The notes under the pieces were generated by a model. It had not been told where the DNA came from. It saw only the letters and a program-made list of their open reading frames with translations, and made no database searches. The position numbers and the translations under genes were made by a program. Positions 16,062 through 22,944 of a stretch of DNA of 33,871 bases are shown here, piece after piece (position 1 is the stretch's first letter; each line of letters starts with the position of its first letter). The stretch is from Phycisphaerales bacterium (GTDB taxonomy: Bacteria > Planctomycetota > Phycisphaerae > Phycisphaerales > SM1A02): assembly GCA_022447205.1 (NCBI GenBank), contig JAKVBQ010000034.1:1-33871 (forward strand). Reading direction: 5' to 3'.

Positions 16062-17291
16062 ATGCATCGCATCAGGACCGTTGCCTTCCTTGGAGCATCA
16101 TTCGTTCGAACCCCGATGGCGTTCGCCCTCGGAATCTTCCTCGTGGCAGGTGGCTTCACCAGCATCGATTCCGTTCAGGCGGATGACCGCACGGAAGGTG
16201 TGCAGGAAGAGTCCAGGGATGGTGGTCGAAAGGCTTCGGGATCGAAGTCGAAGCCCCAGGACAAGGGCAAGCCGAAGGCCGACTACGACGCCGCCGTCGC
16301 GAAGATGACCGAGATGGTCGAGGCCGGCGAGATCACGCGCGAGCAGATGAACCAGCGGCTGGAACAGATGAAGATGAGGATGAGCGGTGAGTACGAGAAG
16401 CGTGACCCTCGCTCCCGCGCCGACGACAAGGAACGCGCCATGCGCGTGGCCGGCATGCTGATGCAGCTCGGCAAGGCGGTCGAGGCCGGTGAGATCACGG
16501 CGGAACAGGCGATGAAACGCGTCATGGATGCCGCCAGGCGCATGGGCATGGACACCGCCCGCGAGGAGCATGCTCCCGCCGACCAGCGGAATGCGCGTGC
16601 CGAGTATGCGGCGGCTGCGGAGAAGATGGCCGCGATGGTCGAAGCCGGTGAGATCACGCGCGAGCAGATGCAGGAGCGTCTCGACGAGATGAGGCGCCGG
16701 ATGGGGAACGCCGATGGAGGCGATCGAAAGCCGTCGATGACCAAGGAGGAGTACGACGAGGCCGCCGCGAAGATGCTCAAGATGCTCGAGGCTGGTGAGA
16801 TCACGCGCGAGCAGATGCAGCAGCGTCTCGACAACATGAAGCGCAGGATGGGCGCCGACGCCGGTTCGAAGAGGGGGATGAGCAAGGAGGAGTACGACCG
16901 GGCCGTCGACCGGATGGTCGAGGCGGTCAAGGCCGGACAGATGACTCGCGAACAGATGCAGGAGCGTCTTGACGGGATGGAGAAGGCCATGAAGGGCGAG
17001 GAAGCCGAAGCGAAGAAGATGACCCGCGCCGACTTCGACGCCGCCGTCGAGAAGATGAGGAAGATGGTCGAGGACGGCGAGATCTCACGGGAGGACATGC
17101 GCAAGCGGCTCGGTGAGATGCGTCGGATGATCGCCGACGAGGCCGAAGAGGCCGAAGAGGAAGTCCGGGATCCCCGGAGGGCCTACGAGGAGATGAAGCG
17201 TCGTCTCGACATGGCGGTCGAGGCGGGGAGGCTCACCCAGGAACAGGCGGACGAACGACTCGCTGAATTCCGCAGGGGTCTCCGTCGCTGA
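16062..17291 (+). CDS. Secreted helical protein with seven tandem repeats
   Basis: A 409-residue protein I do not recognise as a named family. The N-terminus has a hydrophobic segment (about 18-33) ending SVQA before DD, a likely signal peptidase site after residue 40. After a lysine-rich linker the protein is made of about seven copies of a roughly 37-residue unit, with consensus Y-D-x-A-x-x-K-M-x-x-M-V-E-A-G-E-I-T-R-E-Q-M-x-x-R-L-x-x-M-x-x-R-M-G. The unit reads as two helices joined by G-E-I-T. Composition is extremely rich in Met, Glu, Arg, Lys and Ala, with no cysteine in the repeats. The short helix-turn-helix recalls SHOCT-like segments, but here they are extracytoplasmic and arrayed. 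AGGAG supports the start, and a strong terminator follows. Possible roles are periplasmic binding, metal or stress sensing, or structure; no function can be claimed. Confidence 0.8.
   Translation: MHRIRTVAFLGASFVRTPMAFALGIFLVAGGFTSIDSVQADDRTEGVQEESRDGGRKASGSKSKPQDKGKPKADYDAAVAKMTEMVEAGEITREQMNQRLEQMKMRMSGEYEKRDPRSRADDKERAMRVAGMLMQLGKAVEAGEITAEQAMKRVMDAARRMGMDTAREEHAPADQRNARAEYAAAAEKMAAMVEAGEITREQMQERLDEMRRRMGNADGGDRKPSMTKEEYDEAAAKMLKMLEAGEITREQMQQRLDNMKRRMGADAGSKRGMSKEEYDRAVDRMVEAVKAGQMTREQMQERLDGMEKAMKGEEAEAKKMTRADFDAAVEKMRKMVEDGEISREDMRKRLGEMRRMIADEAEEAEEEVRDPRRAYEEMKRRLDMAVEAGRLTQEQADERLAEFRRGLRR
16281..17288 (+). repeat. Tandem array of about seven coding repeats
   Basis: Within the gene at 16062 each unit is about 110-150 bases including linkers. 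The DNA around GAGATCACGCGCGAGCAGATG recurs almost unchanged in units 1, 3 and 4 (near 16329, 16650 and 16797), while units 2, 5, 6 and 7 are more diverged. This suggests expansion by unit duplication with some recent homogenisation. Confidence 0.8.
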
Positions 17292-17323
17292 ATCCGGGCT
17301 TGACGAGAAGAGATCGAATCAGG

Positions 17324-17351
17324 CGCCCCCCGCTCGTGCGAGCGGGGGGCG
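17324..17351 (+). terminator. Strong intrinsic terminator
   Basis: A perfect 12-base-pair stem with six consecutive G-C pairs and a GTGC loop, followed by TTTCGTTT. It begins 32 bases after the stop of the tandem-repeat gene and separates that gene from the P450 pair. Confidence 0.88.
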
Positions 17352-17401
17352 TTTCGTTTCGCGTCGCCCTTCGGGAATGTTGGTCTTGGTAGCATGCCTC
17401 C

Positions 17402-18643
17402 ATGGCCGGTCCCACCCACGACTTCCTGCAACCTTTCGAGCGCATCCAGCGGCTCATGGACAGTGAGCCGGGTGAGCAGGGAGGGAGGCGGGTGATCCTC
17501 ATCAATGATCCCGCCGATGTCCAGACCGTGATGCATTCCCCTGTGATCGTCCGCAACGAGACGATGCGCGCCCTGGCCGGTGACGGGCTGATCTTCTCCG
17601 ACGGTGACAAGTGGAGGGAACGTCGGCGGGCGATGCAGCCATCCTTCCCGCCGAGTGATCCCGAACGGCACGCTCCCGAGGTCGAGTGGGCGGTGGCGGG
17701 CCTCATGTCCCGGCTCGAACGGATCGCGGGGACCGGGGAGACGTTCCTCCTGCTCGAGGAGATGCTTCGTTTCACCACCCGACTCATCTACCGTGTCGCC
17801 TTCGGAATCGAACTGTCCGTCGATCACGACAAGGCGCCGATGCTGATCAGGTTCTTCGATTCCGCGGGCGAGACCTCGATGGCCTTCATCGATTCCCGTT
17901 CCCCCCTCGACATCAACGCGATGCGCCAGTTCCAGGACGCACGTCGCGATCTGGACGAGGAGATCGAGTCGATCATCGATCATGGACGGCGGTCCGGCGT
18001 CGGGGCGGACCACGTGCTCGGAGTCCTGCTCGGCAAGTCGAGCGAAGAGCCTGACTTCACGGAGGAGGATGTCCGGGACGAGATCCGCACCCTGCTCCTC
18101 GCGGGTGCGGAGACCACCTCGAACGTGCTGACCTGGCTCTTCCTGCTCCTTGATGCGCACCCCGACGAGCGGGATGTGATCGAGGCCGAGCTGGACGAGG
18201 CAGCGACGAACGACCGACTCCGGTCGGCGATCCTCGAGACGATGCGGCTCTTCCCACCGGTCTGGTTCATCTCGCGCAAGGCGATCGGGTCGGTCTCCGT
18301 CTCGGGACATGACTTCGAGGAAGGTGACTGGGCGTTCCTCTGCACCTATCTCGTCCAGAGGAATCCCGACTACTGGGAGCGGCCCAACGACTTCGTCCCC
18401 GATCGGTTCGCACCCGGGTACGAGCTTCCGCATCGTTATGCCTGGTTCCCCTTCGGCGGTGGACGGCATCTCTGTCTGGGGAAGGCGCTCGGCGAGCTGG
18501 AGACGTTCGTCGCGGCCCGCCGGATCATGCATTCCTTCCGGCTGGTCCGGGCGGACGACGACCCGCTGCCGCCGCGCATCGGGCTCGTGCTCAAGCCCTG
18601 CCACGACGTTCCGATGCTGGTCGAGGAGCGAACTCGTGGTTGA
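17402..18643 (+). CDS. Cytochrome P450 (first of tandem pair)
   Basis: A 413-residue soluble P450. The C-helix WxxxR is W71...R75, the I-helix oxygen-activation motif is AGAETTS at 234-240, the K-helix ExxR is ETMR at 279-282, and the haem loop is FGGGRHLCLG at 351-360 with Cys358 as the iron ligand. All key elements are intact. No membrane anchor precedes the fold. The ATG at 17402 follows the upstream terminator by only 50 bases; TAGCAT just before it could be a -10 element, which would give a very short leader. It is a close paralogue of the next gene, sharing phrases such as DHDKAP, AGxETTS and TMRLFP. No ferredoxin or reductase gene is nearby. With a carrier protein close by, a carrier-bound substrate is a reasonable guess. 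Confidence 0.92.
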   Translation: MAGPTHDFLQPFERIQRLMDSEPGEQGGRRVILINDPADVQTVMHSPVIVRNETMRALAGDGLIFSDGDKWRERRRAMQPSFPPSDPERHAPEVEWAVAGLMSRLERIAGTGETFLLLEEMLRFTTRLIYRVAFGIELSVDHDKAPMLIRFFDSAGETSMAFIDSRSPLDINAMRQFQDARRDLDEEIESIIDHGRRSGVGADHVLGVLLGKSSEEPDFTEEDVRDEIRTLLLAGAETTSNVLTWLFLLLDAHPDERDVIEAELDEAATNDRLRSAILETMRLFPPVWFISRKAIGSVSVSGHDFEEGDWAFLCTYLVQRNPDYWERPNDFVPDRFAPGYELPHRYAWFPFGGGRHLCLGKALGELETFVAARRIMHSFRLVRADDDPLPPRIGLVLKPCHDVPMLVEERTRG

Positions 18644-18706
18644 CCGTGCGAGCGAGCATGACCGCCGGGGAGCTGCCGGGACGCCTCTCGATGGAAGGGG
18701 GCCCTG

Positions 18707-19918
18707 GTGAGCTTCTCGACGCATTGCATCCAGTGCGACGAGTACTTCGAGTCGCGCCTGCCGATGGACGCATCGATCCCGCTCATGAAGATCAAGGATC
18801 CCGACCGGATCCAGGCGATCCTTCATTCGACCCGGGCCGTGCGTCCCCAGCTGATGAGCAAGATCGCAGGGGAATCGATGGTCTGGATCGACGGGCCGGA
18901 CTGGCTCGTGCGTCGAAGGATCGCACAGGGTTCCTTCCAGCCACGCAACGAACCGTTCCATGTCGAGATCGTCGATCAGGTCGTTTCCGGACTCCTCGAA
19001 AGGCTGGAGACCGCGGCGGAAGAGGGTGAGGTGATCGGGCTGACCGAGGAATTCCTTCGCATGACGACTCGATTCCTCTATCGATTCGCCTTCGACATCG
19101 ACCTGCCCGCCGATCATGACAAGGCACCGATCGTCAGCGCCTACTTCGATGCCGTCTCCCAGCTCGGCTTCTCGATCCTGGACGTGGAGAAACCGCTTGA
19201 TCTCTCGGTCCACCAGCTGGTGCGGACCTCCCTCAAGGCGATGGACCGGGAGATCGACCTGATCATGGACTCCGATCCCGATCCGGGCAGCCTGCTCGGG
19301 AGGATGATCGAGGCGTGTGATGCAGGTGAACTGACCGATCGTCAGGTCAAGGACGAGGTCCGTGGTCTCTTCATCGCGGGAACCGAGACCACTTCCCTGA
19401 CCCTCGCCTGGTTCATCATCCTGCTCGACGAGAACAGGTCATGGCGCGATCGCATCGAGGCGGAGCTGGCCGTCTCGAGGGAGGTGACGCCGCTGCTCGA
19501 CGCTGGACTCCACGAGACGATGCGGCTCTTTCCCGCCGTGCCGTTCATGACCCGGATCGTGGAGGGTGTCGCGGATCTCGGGTTCGGACCGCTCGAGGAG
19601 AACACCGAGTTCATGATCTCGGTCTACCACACCCATCGGAACCCCGAGCACTGGGATGATCCCCATGCCTTCGATCCCGGTCGTTTTCTCGGTGAACCGG
19701 ACCGCCATCGGTATGCCTGGATGCCCTTCGGCGGGGGACGTCACACCTGCATCGGCAATCGGGTGGCTCGGATGGAGGCACGCGACACGTTGCGGGCGAT
19801 CATGGGCCGGTATCGGTTCCACCGTGTCGAAGACACCACGGTCGGCGCACGGCTCGGGATCACGCTGAAACCGACCATCCCGATCAACGTCACCGTAGAG
19901 CGGATTCAGCCTGCCTGA
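18707..19918 (+). CDS. Cytochrome P450 (second of tandem pair)
   Basis: A 403-residue P450 with AGTETTS at 224-230, ETMR at 270-273 and the haem loop FGGGRHTCIG at 341-350 with Cys348. It probably starts at a GTG at 18707, because GGAAGGGGG lies about 6-14 bases upstream; a later in-frame ATG (residue 20) is less likely since the protein would lose the N-terminal segment. It follows the first P450 by 63 bases and should be co-transcribed. The two proteins align along their length, so they arose by tandem duplication, yet the substrate-recognition regions (around residues 60-90 and 150-200) differ. This suggests different positions or steps on related substrates. It converges on the carrier-protein gene with only 10 bases between stops. 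Confidence 0.92.
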   Translation: MSFSTHCIQCDEYFESRLPMDASIPLMKIKDPDRIQAILHSTRAVRPQLMSKIAGESMVWIDGPDWLVRRRIAQGSFQPRNEPFHVEIVDQVVSGLLERLETAAEEGEVIGLTEEFLRMTTRFLYRFAFDIDLPADHDKAPIVSAYFDAVSQLGFSILDVEKPLDLSVHQLVRTSLKAMDREIDLIMDSDPDPGSLLGRMIEACDAGELTDRQVKDEVRGLFIAGTETTSLTLAWFIILLDENRSWRDRIEAELAVSREVTPLLDAGLHETMRLFPAVPFMTRIVEGVADLGFGPLEENTEFMISVYHTHRNPEHWDDPHAFDPGRFLGEPDRHRYAWMPFGGGRHTCIGNRVARMEARDTLRAIMGRYRFHRVEDTTVGARLGITLKPTIPINVTVERIQPA

Positions 19919-19928
19919 AGGGGTCGGG

Positions 19929-20201
19929 TCACCCGGCCTGTCGGGTCTCGGCATAGAGCTGGAAGATCCGGTCGGAAAGATCCGGCAGGGTGGTGCTCTC
20001 GAAGATCAGGGCCGCCGTGATCTCGATCTTGAGCCATTCCGCGAGTTCGCCTGCGATCCAGAGGAGACTCACCGAATCGAGCCCGAGGAGATCAAATGAC
20101 TTGTCGAGCACAACGGTGTCGGGCTCGCAGTTCAGTTCCTGCGCGATCCTGTTGCGCAGCCATGTCAGGATCTCTGATGCATCCTGTACTTCGGCACTCA
20201 T
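19929..20201 (-). CDS. Stand-alone acyl/peptidyl carrier protein
   Basis: A 90-residue carrier protein with phosphopantetheine site LGLDSVSLLWIAGELAEWL, Ser43 being the attachment residue. The DSxS-type motif and the following xxxxAxELxxWL helix resemble carrier domains of modular polyketide and peptide synthases more than the fatty-acid ACP, and differ from the ACP at 7122-7400. It lies 30 bases downstream of the third P450 and is probably translated from the same mRNA. No adenylation, ketosynthase or condensation domain is adjacent, so the enzyme that loads it is either elsewhere or in the locus at 754-11407. P450s that act on carrier-bound substrates are known (for example on amino acids bound to peptidyl carriers and on fatty acyl-ACP by the BioI type), and the pairing here suggests the same. 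Confidence 0.88.
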   Translation of the reverse strand: MSAEVQDASEILTWLRNRIAQELNCEPDTVVLDKSFDLLGLDSVSLLWIAGELAEWLKIEITAALIFESTTLPDLSDRIFQLYAETRQAG

Positions 20202-20231
20202 CGTTCGGAGGCTCCAGCGGTGGCGATGGCT

Positions 20232-21533
20232 TCAAACCATGTTCGCATCGCCGTCGATCGACTCGGGGGTGAACTCGACGGTGAGGGAGGGGCCCATCAG
20301 GAACCCGTACCTTGGAGCATCATCGACATCATCATGGAACCGCATGAGGAATTCCGAGCAGACCCGACCGATGATCATCGCGCCTTCGGTCAGGGCGAGC
20401 GGGGCTCCGAGGCAGTAGTGCCTGCCAAGTCCGAACGGCAGGTATTCCTGTCCCTCGCGAAGGCCCTCGTCGAGGAAACGCTCCGGCCGGTACTCGTCGG
20501 GGTCCGTCCAGACCTCCGGGTTCCGGTGGATGAGGTACAGGCAGGTGTAGATCCGGTCGCCTTCGGCGACCTCGATGTCCCCGTCGATGACCATCGGTTC
20601 GGGAGCGGTTCTCGCCACCAGCCAGATCGGCGGACGCAGTCGGATCGATTCCCGGCAGCATGCGGTCACCGTGGCGAGCTTCTCGACTTCGCTGATCGAT
20701 TCCGGAGGCCATGAATCGAACTGTCTGAACTCGTCCCTGATCGCCGGGAGCCACTTCGGGTGGTCGGCCAGGAACTGGAAGGTGTTCGAGATCATCGAGG
20801 TCGTCGTCTCGACCGATGCCAGCAGCAGGCTCGAGGTGTGTTCGATCACCCGTTGCTCCGTGACCGAGGGATCGTCACGTTCCCATTCGAGCATGCACTT
20901 CATGGCGCGGCTCGGGCAGAACGATCCCGCCTTCGCCAGGTCGTAGATCTCCCTGGAGATCTCGGAGACCGCGTTCTTCCCCTCGCGGAGTTCCTCCATG
21001 ATCTCCGGGCCGATCCTGCCCAGGGTGTCGAACACCCCGATGCCCGCGAGGCGGTTCGAGGTCGATGCCATCTTCATGAGGGTCATCGCGTGGTCGGTGT
21101 TGATGCCGATGTCGATGCCGAAGATCGCACGTGAACTGATCCTGAGCATCACTGCCGCGATCGACGGCACCAGCGGAATGGAGGTCCCCTCGGCAGCGGC
21201 CGTGCGCATCCGGTCCATGAAGTCGTCGATCGACTGGCTGATCTCCGGGAGGCAGTCGTCGAACGACTTCGTCGTCAGTCCCGGTCGAATCTGCTTCCGG
21301 GCATCCTTCCATTCCGCCCCCGACGTCCAGGGCAGTCCCTCGCCGACCATCCGCCTGAGGATCGGCGGCCTGAGCAGGTCCGGGGCGTTGAGGATCTTCA
21401 TCGCCAGGCTGCCGTCGAGGAGGATGTGCCCACGTCCCGAGAGCTGGTCGATCGAGACGACGCGTCGGCCGTCACCCCGTTCACGCAGTTCCTCGATGAC
21501 CTTGATTGGGGAGTCCGTGGGGTCGATCTGCAT
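20232..21533 (-). CDS. Cytochrome P450 (third, paired with the carrier protein)
   Basis: A 433-residue P450 more distant from the other two. The I-helix region is LLLASVETTTS at 236-246, where the usual Gly of AGxET is replaced by Ser; ExxR is ESIR at 295-298; and the haem loop is FGLGRHYCLG at 367-376 with Cys374. The frame is open for another 214 codons upstream, but those are shadow sequence crossing the intergenic region and the divergent gene, so I place the start at the ATG at 21533 in a context matching the usual P450 N-terminus. It heads a two-gene minus-strand unit with the carrier protein. Loss of the I-helix glycine does not abolish activity in known P450s but can alter oxygen handling. 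The substrate is unknown. Confidence 0.9.
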   Translation of the reverse strand: MQIDPTDSPIKVIEELRERGDGRRVVSIDQLSGRGHILLDGSLAMKILNAPDLLRPPILRRMVGEGLPWTSGAEWKDARKQIRPGLTTKSFDDCLPEISQSIDDFMDRMRTAAAEGTSIPLVPSIAAVMLRISSRAIFGIDIGINTDHAMTLMKMASTSNRLAGIGVFDTLGRIGPEIMEELREGKNAVSEISREIYDLAKAGSFCPSRAMKCMLEWERDDPSVTEQRVIEHTSSLLLASVETTTSMISNTFQFLADHPKWLPAIRDEFRQFDSWPPESISEVEKLATVTACCRESIRLRPPIWLVARTAPEPMVIDGDIEVAEGDRIYTCLYLIHRNPEVWTDPDEYRPERFLDEGLREGQEYLPFGLGRHYCLGAPLALTEGAMIIGRVCSEFLMRFHDDVDDAPRYGFLMGPSLTVEFTPESIDGDANMV

Positions 21534-21836
21534 TGGCGTCTGCTCACTCTTTCGCCGCTGTCCGGTGCGTTCACCGGTGTCCGAACGCCGCCATGGTATG
21601 CGCGAAGTCACGGTGCCGTCGATCCGACACGCCCGGAAACGCGTCGATAACCCCGACGTTGCGGGTCGTGCGGTCTGGAGTTGTCGCCAGTCCCGGTCCT
21701 TTGCCGAATGGCCTTGCTGGCGCCTTCGGATCAGGTATCTAGAGGGCGGGAGGCATTCCCCCGAAATCCCTGGAGTCCGGCCTGCGGATGGCAGGCCGAT
21801 ATCGACCGATCCGGAAACCGTCCCTCGATCCGACCC
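21534..21836. promoter_or_regulatory. Divergent intergenic region between P450 and thioesterase-like gene
   Basis: This 303-base gap should contain promoters for the minus-strand P450/carrier unit and the plus-strand thioesterase-like gene. I found no convincing promoter pair, ribosome site or hairpin in it. It codes for nothing recognisable on either strand, although shadow frames cross it. Confidence 0.35.
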
Positions 21837-22811
21837 ATGAGCAAGCTCGCGAACAACCTCTACAACCTCTCGATGCTGGCGATGAAGGACCACTACGTCG
21901 ACGCCGTGCCGTTGCCGGGCACGATCGACTACACCACCTGCACGCCGGGAGAACTCGAGCACATGGGGAGGCTCGTCCTTGAGCGTTTCGGCCGCGACCC
22001 ACGCAGGTGGATCGGCCAGGGTGTCGATGACATCCCCTCGCTCGTCGAGCTCCTGGAATCCATGCCGCAACAGACCGCACCTCAATCTCTGGTCACGCTG
22101 GAGGAATCCAGGGCGAATGACGACGGCCTGGTGGTGCTGTTCCCGGGTCAGTACGGGCTCTCGAGATCCTTCCAACGACTTGCCGGCCTCGTTCCGGGAG
22201 CCAACACCGTGGTGGGGCTCGACTACGACGGTCTCGATGAATCACGACCTGTCGCGAGGTCGATGGAGGAATGCATCGCGTTGTTTCGCGATGAACTGCT
22301 CGGCCGAAGAGGTGCACAACTCGAACGCATGGCCCGGTCAGGTCGTCAGCTGGTGATGTTCGGTTTCTGCATTGGTGCCTGTTACGCCCACGCCATGGCC
22401 GACTGTCTCAAGCGCGAGCTTGATCTCGACATCCGGCTCGTCTACTTCGACGGGCACCCCGCCCAGTGGCTTTCCGGAACGAGGATGTCCGCGATCTTCC
22501 GTCAGTCGAAGAGGGCGCTGGAGATCGTCCGCGTGAAGGGCGACATCGAGCGTCGACTGGTCCGACAGGGTTGTCGACAGATGCGCCTGGTCGGCCGTCA
22601 TTCCGCCGGGATGGTGGATGTCGATGCACTGCTCCTGCGGTCCTGCGCGATCAGTCGCTCATGGGAGCTCTCTTCGGAGGCATGGGAACCGTATGTCCGC
22701 AGTTGTGCCCAGATCGATTTCAACGATCTCAGCCACCTCGACCTGATCCAGCTCCGCCAGGAGGGTCGGATCGCGCAGTACCTCGAACCCGGTTACCGGT
22801 TCGCGGCCTGA
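21837..22811 (+). CDS. Thioesterase-like alpha/beta hydrolase with cysteine nucleophile
   Basis: A 324-residue protein. The first about 95 residues have no match I recognise. From about 96 on it follows the thioesterase domain of polyketide and peptide synthases: VVLFPGQYGLSRSFQRLA at 99-116 (oxyanion strand and helix), then VMFGFCIGACYAHAMA at 173-188. There the nucleophile elbow GxSxG has become GFCIG with Cys178. Asp205 in YFDGHP and His300 in DLSHLDLI complete a plausible triad; the 27-residue spacing from Cys to Asp equals what I recall for the erythromycin synthase thioesterase. Cysteine nucleophiles are rarer and may favour acyl transfer over hydrolysis. It stands divergent to the P450/carrier pair, so release or transfer of the carrier-bound product is the likely role. 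The ATG at 21837 is chosen since upstream codons are shadow sequence. Confidence 0.72.
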   Translation: MSKLANNLYNLSMLAMKDHYVDAVPLPGTIDYTTCTPGELEHMGRLVLERFGRDPRRWIGQGVDDIPSLVELLESMPQQTAPQSLVTLEESRANDDGLVVLFPGQYGLSRSFQRLAGLVPGANTVVGLDYDGLDESRPVARSMEECIALFRDELLGRRGAQLERMARSGRQLVMFGFCIGACYAHAMADCLKRELDLDIRLVYFDGHPAQWLSGTRMSAIFRQSKRALEIVRVKGDIERRLVRQGCRQMRLVGRHSAGMVDVDALLLRSCAISRSWELSSEAWEPYVRSCAQIDFNDLSHLDLIQLRQEGRIAQYLEPGYRFAA

Positions 22812-22890
22812 TCTCGTCCAGACGTTCGGCTCCATGCGCCGTGTCCCGCAGGTCACCCCGCGGAGGCGGATCACTGTCCACATGCAAGGA

Positions 22891-22915
22891 AAAGCCCCGC
22901 ATGAAGCGGGGCTTT
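22891..22915. terminator. Bidirectional terminator
   Basis: A perfect 10-base-pair stem AAAGCCCCGC / GCGGGGCTTT with an ATGAA loop, about 80 bases after the thioesterase-like stop and 30 bases before the stop of the convergent beta-helix gene. A-rich sequence on the left and T-rich sequence on the right suit termination from both directions. Confidence 0.85.
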
Positions 22916-22944
22916 CGAAGGTCTTTTGCCGGGTCTTGCCTCGG

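Noticed and set aside
17183-19213. 676-codon open frame on the minus strand
   Set aside because: It is antisense to both P450 genes and crosses the strong terminator at 17324-17351; no domain is recognisable.
21534-22175. 214-codon upstream extension of the third P450
   Set aside because: It crosses the intergenic region and the divergent thioesterase-like gene and encodes no P450-like sequence; the ATG at 21533 gives normal P450 length.
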